Shown: positions 7,303 through 16,800, numbered from the stretch's first letter. The stretch: DNA of 64,000 nucleotides from Desertimonas flava (GCF_003426815.1 NZ_QKYK01000002.1:248001-312000), one strand, 5' to 3'. The notes: generated by a model from the letters alone, not told the origin. Numbers and translations are program-made.

Positions 7303-8700
7303 TCAGCCGGCAGCCGCCTCGACCAGTGCCGTCACCTCGGCATCGGCGTCGGCGAGCAGGGCGGCGATGTCGGCACCCTCGTCGGTGAGCACCGTCTGCA
7401 CGACGGTGTCGAGGATGGCGTACATCTCCTGTGTCGACGCCGGCGGCTCGGGGATCAGCGGCTGGTCGCCGATGTTGTCGCGGAACCCGGCCATCTGCGC
7501 TTGCGGCACGTTGACGAAGTCGGCGACCCAGGCGTCGGATTCGGCGAGCTGCTCGGCGCTGAAGATCGGCAGCGCCGGTGTCCCGATCGGGGCGTCGTTG
7601 GCGGCCAGCGCCTCGGCGTCGGCGACGGCGGCCTCCTCCGTGGTGAGCTTGGCCATGTAGTAGAAGTCGATCCACTGCACGGCCGCGGCCCGCTCAGCGT
7701 CGGTCGCGTCGGCGACGACGGCGGCGATCGTGCCGCCACCGAGCACGCCCGCGTCAGGTCCTTCGAGGGGCAGCACGGTGAGGCCGTACGTGTCGGGATC
7801 GATCTGATTCTCCGTGACGAGGCTGTTGTACACGTCGGATCCGCCCATGTACATGCCGATCTGGCCACCGGCGAACGCCTGGTTGATCGTGCCCCAGTCG
7901 AAGAGGAAGTTCGACCCCATCGAGTTGTCCTCCCATCGGAGGGCGTGGAGGTAGTCGAGGGCTGCGATCGTGCCGGGGTTGTCGATGGTGACGTCGACGG
8001 AGCCGTCCTCGGCGAGCTCCTGGAGGCGCCCGCCGAAGGCGTAGCTGAGCGTCGTGAGCATCCAGCCGCCCGTGTTGTTCTGGGTCATCTGGGCGAACCC
8101 GGCCATGCCGGTCGCCTCGGAGATCGCCTTGGCCGCGGCGCGGACCTCCTCCCAGGTCGTCGGCGGAGCGTCGGGTTCGAGACCGGCCTCCTCGAAGAGG
8201 GCCCGGTTGTACTGCAGGCCGATGCCGTAGGCGGCGATCGGGATGCCGTACGTGTTGCCCTCGGCGTCCTGGGCGACGCGCAGGACGTTGGGGTTGAAGC
8301 TGTCGGCGTACGGCAGGGCGGCCACCTCAGCGCTGATGTCGGACACCTGGCCGCGCTCGACGACACCCGTCGTGTCGGTGAACGCCATCTGGAAGACGGT
8401 CGGCATCGTTCCACCGGCGAGCTGGGCGGCGAACGTGGCGACGTCCCACTCGTACTCGGACGGTTCGATGTCGATGTTCGGGTGCAGCGCCTCGAACTGC
8501 TCGACGCGGGCGAGGAACGCCTCGCGGGCGCCAGCTTCGGTGCTCGGCGGCAGGTTGCTCACCGAGATCGTCACCTCCTCGGCGGTGGTCGCCGAGGCGG
8601 TGCCGTCGGCGAGCTGACCACCGGCGATGGCCGCGGCCCCCGGGAGGATGGCGAGCAGGGCGCCGTGGCGCCGCCGCCGGTTCGTGCGTGATGTGTTCAT
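7303..8700 (-). CDS. Extracellular sugar-binding protein (maltose/alpha-glucoside type)
   Basis: A 465-aa family 1 solute-binding protein. The signal region has a basic RRRRH start and a hydrophobic stretch to about residue 35; I see no clear lipobox cysteine. The mature part starts 'EEVTISVSNLPPSTEAG' and shows the cluster-B landmarks 'GTMPTVFQMAFTD', 'NTYGIPIAAYGIGLQYNR' and 'TTWEEVRAAAKAI'. It catches the oligosaccharide outside the membrane and delivers it to the two permeases. The ATG at 8700 overlaps the stop of the glucosidase gene (ATGA). The acidic, Ala-rich C-terminus is as in actinobacterial homologues. Confidence 0.92.
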   Translation of the reverse strand: MNTSRTNRRRRHGALLAILPGAAAIAGGQLADGTASATTAEEVTISVSNLPPSTEAGAREAFLARVEQFEALHPNIDIEPSEYEWDVATFAAQLAGGTMPTVFQMAFTDTTGVVERGQVSDISAEVAALPYADSFNPNVLRVAQDAEGNTYGIPIAAYGIGLQYNRALFEEAGLEPDAPPTTWEEVRAAAKAISEATGMAGFAQMTQNNTGGWMLTTLSYAFGGRLQELAEDGSVDVTIDNPGTIAALDYLHALRWEDNSMGSNFLFDWGTINQAFAGGQIGMYMGGSDVYNSLVTENQIDPDTYGLTVLPLEGPDAGVLGGGTIAAVVADATDAERAAAVQWIDFYYMAKLTTEEAAVADAEALAANDAPIGTPALPIFSAEQLAESDAWVADFVNVPQAQMAGFRDNIGDQPLIPEPPASTQEMYAILDTVVQTVLTDEGADIAALLADADAEVTALVEAAAG

Positions 8701-10352
8701 GAGGTTCCCCTTGTCTCGGTCGGGTCGTAGCTGGTGGGCGGGTCGGTGAGTTGGATCCAGGCGGCGGTGTCGGTCGGGAGGCCGCCGTCGACCAGCGGGC
8801 CGCTGGCGAGCACGACGGCACCCGCCGGCAAAGGTGCGGCCGTGTCGGCGAAGTTGACGACGCATGCCACAGCGCCGCGCCGGAAGGCGATCACGTCGTC
8901 GTCGCCGTCGAGCCAGACGAGGTCAGCGGTCTCGTGGCGGAGGTTCCGGCGCAGGGCGATGACATCCCGGTAGAGGGTGAGCATCGAGCTCCGGTCGCCG
9001 GTCTGGGCCTCGGCGGTGCGGTCGGCCCAGTCCGGTGGCTGGGGGAGCCACGGCGCCGACCCGGCCGGCCCGAATCCGTACGGCGGAGACGTGCCCGACC
9101 AGGGCAGGGGCACCCGGCAGCCGTCCCGACCCGGGTCGACGCCGCCGGATTGGAAGTGCATCGGGTCGTGCCGGTGTTCGGGCCCGAGGTCCTCCACCTC
9201 GGGCAGCCCGAGCTCGTCGCCCTGATACACGTAGAGCGTGCCGGGCAGCGCCGCCGCCAGCAGGATCGCCGCCCGGGCCCGTCGCGTTCCGAGCTCGAGA
9301 TCGGTGGGGGTGCCGTGTCGCTTGGCGGCGAAGGAGAACGACGAGTCGGAACGGCCGTAGCGGGTGACCACTCGCGTGACGTCGTGGTTGGCGAGTACCC
9401 AGCTCGCCGGCGCGCCGACGGCGGAATGATGGGCGAGCGTCGAGCGGATCGACCGCCGGAGGGCCGCCGCGGTCCACGGCGCGGCGAGGAAGTCGAAGTT
9501 GAACGCGCCGTGGAGCTCGTCGCTGCGCAGGTAGTGGCCGAACCGCTCGACGTCTTCGAGCCACACCTCGCCCACGAGTACGCGCGGCGGGTCGTACCCG
9601 TCGGCGATCCGCCGCCACGAGCGATACAGGTCGTGGATCTCGTCGCGGTCGGCGTAGGGATGGGGCCGGTCGCCGAGGGTCTCCACGTCGGGCAGGCCGG
9701 GATCCTTGATGGCCAGGGCCGCGGAGTCGATGCGGAACCCGGCGGCGCCCCGGTCGAACCAGAACCGCAGCACCTCCTCGTGCTCCTGGCGGACGGCGGG
9801 GTGCTCCCAGTTGAGGTCGGGTTGGGCCGGTGCGAAGAGGTGGAGGTACCAGTCGCCGGGGGTGCCGTCGGGCTGCTGGGTGCGCGTCCACGCCGACTCG
9901 CCGAAGTGCGACTGCCAGTCGTTGGGCGGCAACTCACCGCCGGGCCCCCGGCCGGGCCGGAACCAGAAGCGGTCGCGCATCGGCGAGCCGGGCCCGCCCT
10001 CGAGCGCCTCCACGAACCACGGATGCCGATCCGACACGTGGTTGGGGACGATGTCGATGATCGTGCGGATGCCGCCCTCGAGGGCCTCGGCGATCAGCGC
10101 CTCGGCTTCGGCGAGCGTGCCGAAGGACGGTTCGATGGCGCGGTAGTCGGCGACGTCGTAGCCCCCGTCGGCCAGCGGCGACGCGTACCACGGGTTGAAC
10201 CACATGGCGTCGACGCCGAGATCGCGGAGGTGGCCGAGCCGGGCCCGCACGCCCGCCAGGTCGCCGACACCGTCGCCGTTGCCGTCGGCGAAGCTGCGGA
10301 CGTACACCTGGTACACGACGGCGTGACGCCACCATTCCGCGGTCGATTGCAC
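8697..10352 (-). CDS. GH13 alpha-glucosidase
   Basis: A 551-aa glycoside hydrolase family 13 enzyme. It starts with 'WWRHAVVYQVYVRSFADGNG', has 'DIVPNHVS' (conserved region I), the nucleophile Asp in GFRIDSA, the acid/base Glu in VLVGEVWLED, and the third acidic residue in LANHDVTR. Members hydrolyse maltose, isomaltose or related oligosaccharides in the cytoplasm. I place the start at GTG 10352 because AGGGG lies 9 bases before it; GTG 10373 would add seven residues. It is the first structural gene after the LacI gene and shares an ATGA overlap with the binding-protein gene. Confidence 0.93.
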   Translation of the reverse strand: MQSTAEWWRHAVVYQVYVRSFADGNGDGVGDLAGVRARLGHLRDLGVDAMWFNPWYASPLADGGYDVADYRAIEPSFGTLAEAEALIAEALEGGIRTIIDIVPNHVSDRHPWFVEALEGGPGSPMRDRFWFRPGRGPGGELPPNDWQSHFGESAWTRTQQPDGTPGDWYLHLFAPAQPDLNWEHPAVRQEHEEVLRFWFDRGAAGFRIDSAALAIKDPGLPDVETLGDRPHPYADRDEIHDLYRSWRRIADGYDPPRVLVGEVWLEDVERFGHYLRSDELHGAFNFDFLAAPWTAAALRRSIRSTLAHHSAVGAPASWVLANHDVTRVVTRYGRSDSSFSFAAKRHGTPTDLELGTRRARAAILLAAALPGTLYVYQGDELGLPEVEDLGPEHRHDPMHFQSGGVDPGRDGCRVPLPWSGTSPPYGFGPAGSAPWLPQPPDWADRTAEAQTGDRSSMLTLYRDVIALRRNLRHETADLVWLDGDDDVIAFRRGAVACVVNFADTAAPLPAGAVVLASGPLVDGGLPTDTAAWIQLTDPPTSYDPTETRGTS

Positions 10353-10433
10353 GATCGGTTGCCCCCTCGACACCCCCGGGCCGCGCCGGATGCGCCGCCG
10401 TTGTCCGTCACCTCACCACAGCGGACCGCATGA

Positions 10434-10459
10434 TGCAAGAAGTCGCGGAACTTACGCAG
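10434..10459. promoter_or_regulatory. Probable LacI operator before the glucosidase gene
   Basis: In the 146-bp gap ahead of the operon, TGCAAGAAG (10434-10442) faces CTTACGCA (10451-10458), an imperfect inverted pair of the half-site TGCAAG that is perfect in front of the lacI-type gene (11525-11538). It suggests repression of the structural genes by the same LacI protein. Confidence 0.4.
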
Positions 10460-10498
10460 AATCACAACAGATGCGCGCTCGCTGCAAGCGCGCGTGCG

Positions 10499-11500
10499 TC
10501 AGGCCGGCCCCGTGGACGCCCGGACCACCAGCTCCGGTGCGAACAGGAGCTCGGTCGGCCCGTCCCTCCGACCGTCCAGTTGGCTGACGAGCCGTTCGAC
10601 GGCCGCCCGGCCCATCGACTCGATCGGCTGGCGCACGGTGGTCATCGGCGGGTCGGTGTGCTTCATGAACGCCGAGTCGTCGAAGCCGACGATCGACACG
10701 TCGCCGGGGACCGTGCGCCCGCTGCGGCGCACCGCCCGCACGGCGCCGAGGGCGAGCGGGTCGCTGGCGCAGACGATCGCCGACACGCCGGTGCCGAGGA
10801 GCTCGGTGCTCGCCGCCTGCCCGCCCTCCGCCGAGAACATCGTGCGCCCGATCCGCTCGTCGTCGATGGTGACGCCGTGACGGGCCGCGGCGGCGCGGGC
10901 TCCGTCGACCTTGCGGTTGCTCGGCACGTGGTCGGACGGGCCGACGAGCATACCGATGTTCCGGTGCCCGAGGGCCACGAGGTGGTCGACGGCCTGCTCG
11001 GCGGCCATCGCGTCGTCGCAGGACACGCGGGGGAACTGCAGCCAGTCTGCGGCGGCGTTGATGAACACGACCGGCAGGTTGCGCTCGGCGAGCTTGGCGT
11101 AGTGGCCGTGCGGGGCGTCGGCCTGGGCGTACAGACCGCCGGCGAACACGACGCCGGACACCTGCTGGTCGAAGAGCAGGTCGACGTAGGCGGCCTCGGT
11201 GAACCCGCCGACCGTCCGCGTGCACAGCACCGGAGTGAAGCCGTGTTGGGCGAGGGCGCCGCCGATCACATCGGCGAAGGCCGGGAAGATCGGGTTCTGC
11301 AGCTCGGGCAGGACCAGCCCGACGAGCCGGGCCCGTTCGCCGCGCAGCTGGGTGGGGCGTTCGTAGCCGAGGACGTCGAGGGCGGTGAGCACGGCGTCGC
11401 GGGTGGCGTCGGACACGCCCGGTCGTTGGTTGAGGACGCGGCTCACCGTCGCCTCGCTCACCCCGACATGGCGGGCGACCTCGGCAAGACGGCGCCGCAT
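10499..11500 (-). CDS. LacI-family repressor of the maltose operon
   Basis: A 333-aa regulator. The DNA-binding domain reads 'RLAEVARHVGVSEATVSRVL' at residues 4-23, with the hinge 'LGYERPTQLRGERARLVGLV', then a periplasmic-binding-protein-like sensor domain ending 'VRQPIESMGRAAVERLVSQL'. ATG 11500 puts the HTH at the extreme N-terminus as the family demands. The perfect palindrome TGCAAGTTCTTGCA lies 24 bp upstream, fitting autoregulation. Position just before the glucosidase and importer genes suggests it senses an alpha-glucoside. Confidence 0.93.
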   Translation of the reverse strand: MRRRLAEVARHVGVSEATVSRVLNQRPGVSDATRDAVLTALDVLGYERPTQLRGERARLVGLVLPELQNPIFPAFADVIGGALAQHGFTPVLCTRTVGGFTEAAYVDLLFDQQVSGVVFAGGLYAQADAPHGHYAKLAERNLPVVFINAAADWLQFPRVSCDDAMAAEQAVDHLVALGHRNIGMLVGPSDHVPSNRKVDGARAAAARHGVTIDDERIGRTMFSAEGGQAASTELLGTGVSAIVCASDPLALGAVRAVRRSGRTVPGDVSIVGFDDSAFMKHTDPPMTTVRQPIESMGRAAVERLVSQLDGRRDGPTELLFAPELVVRASTGPA

Positions 11501-11524
11501 GCCCGCAAGACTACGACATCCGAC

Positions 11525-11538
11525 TGCAAGTTCTTGCA
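11525..11538. promoter_or_regulatory. LacI operator (autoregulatory palindrome)
   Basis: TGCAAGTTCTTGCA is a perfect 14-bp palindrome 24 bp before the repressor start codon. The half-site TGCAAG recurs in front of the glucosidase gene. Similar CTTGCA words are known in operators of actinobacterial maltose regulators. Confidence 0.65.
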
Positions 11539-11578
11539 CGGGGGTGCGACGCCAACCGCCCGGCGTGTCCCCGAGGCG

Positions 11579-12571
11579 TCAGGTGCCCCCGAGGATCTCG
11601 TCGATGACGGCGAGGTTGCGCACCGCGTCGTCGGGCGAGATCGGAACGGGCGTGCCGTCGAGCACGGCCGCGGCAAAGGCGTCCGCCTGCAGGGCGTACT
11701 GGTCAGCGGTGTCGATCGAGATCACGTCCAGCGCTGGAGCGACCGGCGGGTCGCCTCCGGCGGCGACGAGGATGCGGGTCGGGCGGTCGGGCGGGATGTT
11801 GAAGGGGATCTCGACGGTGATCCGCCCCTGGGTCCCGAACAGGTCGACGCGCTGGTCCGGCTCGAGCTGGGTGGAGCACGAGAACGTCGCCTGGCGGCCG
11901 CCGAAATCGAGCACGGCGGACGTCAGCACGTCCGTACCGAACCTGGGGTCGCGGCGGACGACGCCGTGGACGGCAGTGGGCTCGCTGTCGAACAGCCAGC
12001 GCGACACGTTGATCGGATAGCACCCGATGTCGAGGAGTGCCCCGCCACCGAACGCGGCGACGTTGCGGATGTCGAGGGGATCGATGTTGCGGTACGCGAA
12101 TCGAGCCTGCACGCCCCAGAGCTCGCCGATGGTGCCCCGGCAGACGAGCGCGTGCACCCGCTGCCAGAGCGGATGGAAGCGATACATGAACCCCTCCATC
12201 AGCACGACGCCGGCGGCGCGGCACGCGTCGACCATCGACGCGGCGTCGGCGGCGGTCACGGCCAGTGGCTTCTCGCAGAGAACGTGTTTGCCGGCCTCGG
12301 CGGCTCGCAGGGTCCACGTCCGATGGAGGTGGTTGGGCAGAGGGATGTACACCGCGTCGACGTCGGGGTCGGCCAGCAGGGCCTCGTACGACCCGTAGGC
12401 GCGAGCGATGCCGAGCGACTCGGCGAGCGCCGTGGCCCGGTCACCGTCGCGCGACGCGATGGCCAGCACCTCGCCGCGGGTCGATCGCTGGGTTGCCGGG
12501 ATCACCTTTCCCACGGCGATCGCCGCGCCACCGAGCACCCCCCAGCGGAGCCGCGCCCCGGGGCGGCTCAT
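11579..12571 (-). CDS. Gfo/Idh/MocA-family NAD(P)-dependent oxidoreductase
   Basis: A 330-aa sugar or inositol dehydrogenase-like enzyme. The N-terminal Rossmann fold has 'RWGVLGGAAIAVGKVIPA', and the signature 'HVLCEKPLAV' (Lys in EKP) is near residue 98. The C-terminal half has 'DIGCYPINVSRWLF', which contains the family's D-G-x-H/Y-like catalytic surface. Substrate is unknown. ATG 12571 overlaps the stop of the ATPase gene (ATGA), so it is the last gene of the sugar-import operon and probably oxidises the imported sugar or cyclitol. Confidence 0.9.
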   Translation of the reverse strand: MSRPGARLRWGVLGGAAIAVGKVIPATQRSTRGEVLAIASRDGDRATALAESLGIARAYGSYEALLADPDVDAVYIPLPNHLHRTWTLRAAEAGKHVLCEKPLAVTAADAASMVDACRAAGVVLMEGFMYRFHPLWQRVHALVCRGTIGELWGVQARFAYRNIDPLDIRNVAAFGGGALLDIGCYPINVSRWLFDSEPTAVHGVVRRDPRFGTDVLTSAVLDFGGRQATFSCSTQLEPDQRVDLFGTQGRITVEIPFNIPPDRPTRILVAAGGDPPVAPALDVISIDTADQYALQADAFAAAVLDGTPVPISPDDAVRNLAVIDEILGGT

Positions 12572-13338
12572 TCGAGACCCTGTCGCGCGCGTCGGTACTC
12601 GGCGGCGACGAGATCGGTCAGCTCGTGAACGGACGTCTCGTCCACGAGCCGGTCGTAGGTGATTCGTCCGTGCTGCACGAGGTTGACACGATCGCACACG
12701 TCGAGGATCTGCGCGTAGTTGTGGGCGATCATGATCATCGAGACGTCACCGCGCCGTTTCAGCTCGCGGATCAGGTCGAGGATCACCATGCTCTCCTTCG
12801 CCCCCATCGCGGCGAGCGGTTCGTCGAGCAGGATCACCCTGGCGTCGGAGAAGAGGGCCCGGGCGATGGCGATCGCCTGACGCTGTCCACCCGACAGGTA
12901 CGCCACATCGGTCTCCACCGACGGCAGGGCGATCGCCATCTCCTGCAACCGTTGGGCCGCCATCCGGCGCATCCGCCGGCGATCGAGCAGCGGGATCCAT
13001 CGGAAGGTCAGCTCACGCTTCAGCGCCATGTTCAAGTACACCGGGAGCTCGTCGATGAGGGCGAGATCCTGATAGACGGTCTCGATCCCTCGTTGGCGGG
13101 CGTCGTTCACCGAGCGAAGTGTGACCGCCTCGCCGCCGATGAAGAGCCGGCCGGCGTCGGGCGGATGGAAGCCGGTGAGGATCTTGACGAGCGTCGACTT
13201 CCCCGCACCGTTGTCGCCGATGAGGCCCAGCACCTCACCCTCGTCGAGGTGGATCGACACGTCGCGAAGAGCGGTCACCGGGCCGTACCGCTTGGCGAGG
13301 CCCTCGGCACGGATCACCGACGTCCGACCGGCACTCAT
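12568..13338 (-). CDS. Sugar ABC importer ATPase (single-domain RbsA/XylG type)
   Basis: A 256-aa ATPase. Walker A is GDNGAGKSTL (about residues 39-48), the signature is LSGGQRQ, Walker B is VILLDEP, and the switch His is in MIAHNY. It carries one ATPase domain, half the usual RbsA length, as in FrcA-type importers. ATG 13338 overlaps the permease stop. With the permease and binding protein it forms a ribose/fructose/inositol-class importer. Confidence 0.92.
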   Translation of the reverse strand: MSAGRTSVIRAEGLAKRYGPVTALRDVSIHLDEGEVLGLIGDNGAGKSTLVKILTGFHPPDAGRLFIGGEAVTLRSVNDARQRGIETVYQDLALIDELPVYLNMALKRELTFRWIPLLDRRRMRRMAAQRLQEMAIALPSVETDVAYLSGGQRQAIAIARALFSDARVILLDEPLAAMGAKESMVILDLIRELKRRGDVSMIMIAHNYAQILDVCDRVNLVQHGRITYDRLVDETSVHELTDLVAAEYRRARQGLE

Positions 13339-14375
13339 GTCTGCCTCATGCGCAGGCGCAGCCGGTTGGCCGCGACGTTGAGGACCATCGATGCGATGAT
13401 CGCCACGCCGAGGATCATGTTGAACGTGAACGAACTGATGCCCTTGATCGTCAGCCCGTCGCGCAGCGTGCCGAGCACCACCGCGCCGAGCAGCGCCCCG
13501 ATCACCGTGCCCGAGCCACCGGCGAGGGCCGTCCCCCCGATGACCGCGGCGGCGACGCCCTGGAACATGACGGGCGCGCCGCCCGCCAGCGGCTCGAACG
13601 ACGTGATGCGGAATCCCTCCAGGAGTCCGGTGAGACCGGCGAGCGCGGCGGCGAGCATGAAGTTGCCGACCTTGATCCGCTTCGTCGCGATACCGGCCTC
13701 GCGGGCCCCGATCGGATTGCCGCCCGTGGCGACGGTGTAGATGCCCCACCGCGTGCTCGACAGCAGCAGGTGCAGGGCGACCGCCAGGCCGACCGCCCAC
13801 CAGAACCCCGAGAAGTCCGCCCCGCCGAGCACGTCGGCGACCGTGCCCTTCGGCGCCGGCTTGGGGAACCCGTCCGAGATCGTCAACGTGAACCCGTTGA
13901 GGAAGAACAGCATGCCGAGCGTCGTGATGAACGACGGCACGCCGGTCAGCACGGTGATCAGCCCGTTGGCGAGACCGACCAGCGACGCGCCGGCCACGGC
14001 CAGGACGGCGGCGATAGCGAGGGGAACGCCGGCCTCATGCGCGGCGTGGAGGATGAACGGAGCCATCGCGTAGATGTGGCCGAGCGACAGGTCGATCTCG
14101 CCGGCGACGAGCAGCATCACCTGGGCCATGGCTAGGATCGCGACCGGCGCCGTGAACTGGGTGATGACGCGAAGGTTGTTCTCGGTGGTGAAGTTCGTCG
14201 CGGACACCGCGAAGTAGCCGAAGAGGACGATCGCGACCACGGCGATGCTCGCCTCGCGCCGGCGGGTGACCACGTCGAGGGCCCGCCAACCCACCCCCAC
14301 GCGCGCGGTCGGCCGCTCGGCGGGCGGACCGAGGGGCGGATCGGCCGGCGGCTCGACCGCGCGCTCCTGCAACAT
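13335..14375 (-). CDS. Sugar ABC importer permease (RbsC/FrcC type)
   Basis: A 346-aa membrane protein with about ten hydrophobic segments. The hallmark 'LLVAGEIDLSLGHIYAMAP' is at about residues 88-106, and 'ATGGNPIGAREAGIATKRIK' at about 225; both define the branched RbsC family. The first 30 residues are Pro-rich and cytoplasmic. ATG 14375 shares one base with the stop of the binding-protein gene (TGATG). Confidence 0.93.
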   Translation of the reverse strand: MLQERAVEPPADPPLGPPAERPTARVGVGWRALDVVTRRREASIAVVAIVLFGYFAVSATNFTTENNLRVITQFTAPVAILAMAQVMLLVAGEIDLSLGHIYAMAPFILHAAHEAGVPLAIAAVLAVAGASLVGLANGLITVLTGVPSFITTLGMLFFLNGFTLTISDGFPKPAPKGTVADVLGGADFSGFWWAVGLAVALHLLLSSTRWGIYTVATGGNPIGAREAGIATKRIKVGNFMLAAALAGLTGLLEGFRITSFEPLAGGAPVMFQGVAAAVIGGTALAGGSGTVIGALLGAVVLGTLRDGLTIKGISSFTFNMILGVAIIASMVLNVAANRLRLRMRQT

Positions 14376-15445
14376 CAGTCGGACGCCCCGATCAGCTGCT
14401 GTGCGTCGGAATCGCCCTCGAACCGGCTCGCCGTCTCCAGGAAGAGGCCGGCGCCCGCTTGATCGAGGAACACGAGTCCGGTGTTGGTCTCGGGCGGCAG
14501 CACGACCCCTCCCGAGAGCTTCGAGAAGTAGAGGTACTGCACCGGCAGGAACCCTTGGAGGTAGGGCTGCTGATCGATCGTGAAGTCGATCACGCCTTGT
14601 GAGAGCAGCTCGACCGTCGTCGGGAGCAGGTCGAAGCCGCCGGCACCCAGCAGGCCCTGGTCTCGGGCCGAGTGTCGCTGCACCACCTGGGCGACCGCCT
14701 GGGTACTGCCGGCGTCGACGGCGAACATGCCGACGGCGTCGGTGTTGCCGAGGTACCACGCCTCGACCGCGTTGAGCTCCTCTTCGAGCACGGCGCCGGT
14801 CGCGATGTCAACGGCCTCGATCGCCGCCCCCGACTCGGCGATGGCGTCGAGAGCACCGTCGATGCGCGGCTGGATGTTGAGCTGCCCCGGGGTGGCGATG
14901 AACAGCGCCACCTTGCCCTCGCCGACGAGCTCGACGATGCGCTCGCCCATCGCGTACCCCGAGCCGTAGAGGTCTTGGCCGACGTAGGCGAGTCGCCCGT
15001 TGGCCGCGTCGGCGTTGTACGAGACGACGGGGATGCCGGCGTCGAGGGCTTGCTGGATCGGATCGTTGAACGCCTCGAGATCGACGAGGGCGACGGCGAT
15101 GCCGTCGGCACCCCCCGCCACGGCCGCCTCGAACGCGTTGACCATCTCGGCGTTGTCGGCGACCTCGGAGCCGGTCCATTGGAACGTGGTCCCCAACAAC
15201 GCCGAGGCGTCCTCGATGCCGTACTGCGTCGGCACGAAGAACGGATTCGTCGTGACGTGGTTGATGAACACGAAGTTCCACTCCGGTGTCGCCGGGAAAT
15301 CGCCGGCCCCGCCCGTCCGTCGGGCGGGCCGGCCGCTCGCCCCGGCGACCGATCCCACCCCCTGACTGACGGCCAGTCCAGCCGCCATCGTCATCCCCAT
15401 CGTGCGCAGTGCGTCGCGCCGTGAGTGGTGTCGTCGTGATTCCAT
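14375..15445 (-). CDS. Sugar-binding protein with Tat-like signal
   Basis: A 356-aa periplasmic-binding-protein-like (family 4) receptor. The N-terminus 'RRHHSRRDALRTMGMTMAAG' resembles a twin-arginine signal, followed by a Gly/Ala-rich segment to about residue 48. The receptor fold shows 'NWFVFINHVTTNPFFVPTQ'-like opening, 'GADGIAVALVDLEAF' and 'AGIPVVSYNADAA'. It is the first gene of the operon SBP-permease-ATPase-dehydrogenase. Probable ligands are ribose-, fructose- or inositol-like; the residues do not decide among them. Confidence 0.9.
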   Translation of the reverse strand: MESRRHHSRRDALRTMGMTMAAGLAVSQGVGSVAGASGRPARRTGGAGDFPATPEWNFVFINHVTTNPFFVPTQYGIEDASALLGTTFQWTGSEVADNAEMVNAFEAAVAGGADGIAVALVDLEAFNDPIQQALDAGIPVVSYNADAANGRLAYVGQDLYGSGYAMGERIVELVGEGKVALFIATPGQLNIQPRIDGALDAIAESGAAIEAVDIATGAVLEEELNAVEAWYLGNTDAVGMFAVDAGSTQAVAQVVQRHSARDQGLLGAGGFDLLPTTVELLSQGVIDFTIDQQPYLQGFLPVQYLYFSKLSGGVVLPPETNTGLVFLDQAGAGLFLETASRFEGDSDAQQLIGASD

Positions 15446-15762
15446 GGTCCCCCCTTGTGGTTGTGGGCTCGCTCGGAGCGAGATCTCTCACGGCCGGAGA
15501 CGCCGTTCGCCGGACCGCTCGGTCCTCGCGAGTGCGTGGCGAAGCGACTGCCGTCGATCGTGGTGTCCCCGACCCGTCCCGGCGCCTGCGCTGACACCCC
15601 CCGGTGTCCGCACGGAACAGGAGCCTTCGTCTGCAATCCTATGCAGTCATTCCAATGCCGTCAACCGAATGCGGGACCGAGGCGGGTTGGTAGGCTGATT
15701 GTCGACGAGCGGATGCCGACGACGCGTCCGGGGGAGCGGATGGGAACAGGGAGCGACCAGCG
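15446..15762. promoter_or_regulatory. Divergent promoter region, sugar operon / LacI
   Basis: This 317-bp gap separates the binding-protein gene (minus) from the LacI gene (plus) and must hold both promoters. TGCAATCCTATGCA (15632-15645) is a spaced TGCA/TGCA pair, and AATGCC and AATGCG words follow to about 15673; one of these may be the LacI operator. I see no further gene. Confidence 0.35.
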
Positions 15763-16800
15763 GTGACGACCATCGGCCCCGGCGATCCGGCACGTACGAT
15801 CACGATGCAGGACATCGCCCAGGCGTCGGGCGTGTCGCAGTCGACGGTCTCCCGGGTGCTCAACAACACCGCGACGTCGGTCCCGATCGCCGCCGCCACC
15901 CGCCGCCGCGTGCTCGAGGTCGCCGAGCGCCTCGGGTACCGGCCCAACCCGCTCGCCCGCGGACTGCGCGGGGCCAAGACGATGCTGCTCGGCGTGATCG
16001 TCCGTGAGATCTCCGACCCCGTGTTCACGGTGACGGTCGACGCGATCTCGACGGCCGCGCGGCGCCGGGACTACAACGTCGTGCTCGGGACCGCGCACAG
16101 CCAGGCCGAGGAGGCGATCGCGCTGCGTGCCGTCCTCGAGACCCGCCACTGCGACGGCATCGTCGTCGTCGGCGACATGCGCGACCAGCCGCGCCTGTTG
16201 AGCGACCTCCGCGCCGCCCGCGTCCCCGTAGTCATCCTCTGGCAGGGGCTCGAGCTGGCCGGGGCGGCGACGATCAACATCGACAACCGGGCCGGCATCG
16301 CGTCGGCCGTCGACCATCTCGCCGAGTTGGGCCACGTCCGCTTCGGATTCATCGGCGGTGACCCCCTCGGCGACATCCGCGAGCGGGAGGCCGCGCTCGT
16401 GGAGCGGCTGGCCGCACACGGCCTGTCGGTCGACCCGTCGCTGATGGCCCCCGCCAGCAACAACCCCCGGTCGGGCGCCGCCGCCTTCCACTCGTTGATG
16501 GAACGACCGGAGCCTCCGACGGCGATCGTCACCGCCACCGATCAGGTGGCCGTCGGCGCGCTCTACGCAGCCCACTCCCTCGGCATCGGCGTGCCTGAGC
16601 AGGTGTCGATCGTGGGATTCGACGACATACCGATGGCCGAGTACACGGCCCCGCCGCTCACCACCGTGCGTCAACCGTTCGACGACATCGCCGAGGTCGC
16701 CGTGCAGTTCGTCCTCGACGATCCGTCACCGGACAACCACCGCGTCTTCGCCACGTCGCTCAGCATCCGCGCCACCACCGGCCCGCCGCCGACGGGCTGA
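15763..16800 (+). CDS. LacI-family regulator of the sugar importer
   Basis: A 345-aa repressor. HTH 'TMQDIAQASGVSQSTVSRVL' lies at residues 14-33, followed by hinge 'LGYRPNPLARGLRGAKTMLL', then the sensor domain ending 'TTVRQPFDDIAEVAVQFVLD'. Start is GTG 15763 with GGGAG 9-13 bases upstream; a nearby ATG at 15740 is out of frame. It is divergent from the sugar-importer operon and most likely controls it. Confidence 0.92.
   Translation: MTTIGPGDPARTITMQDIAQASGVSQSTVSRVLNNTATSVPIAAATRRRVLEVAERLGYRPNPLARGLRGAKTMLLGVIVREISDPVFTVTVDAISTAARRRDYNVVLGTAHSQAEEAIALRAVLETRHCDGIVVVGDMRDQPRLLSDLRAARVPVVILWQGLELAGAATINIDNRAGIASAVDHLAELGHVRFGFIGGDPLGDIREREAALVERLAAHGLSVDPSLMAPASNNPRSGAAAFHSLMERPEPPTAIVTATDQVAVGALYAAHSLGIGVPEQVSIVGFDDIPMAEYTAPPLTTVRQPFDDIAEVAVQFVLDDPSPDNHRVFATSLSIRATTGPPPTG

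Noticed and set aside
7207-10433. Long plus-strand frames opposite the maltose operon
   Set aside because: They lie antisense to well-supported receptor and glucosidase genes and have Arg/Gly-rich, non-protein-like content.
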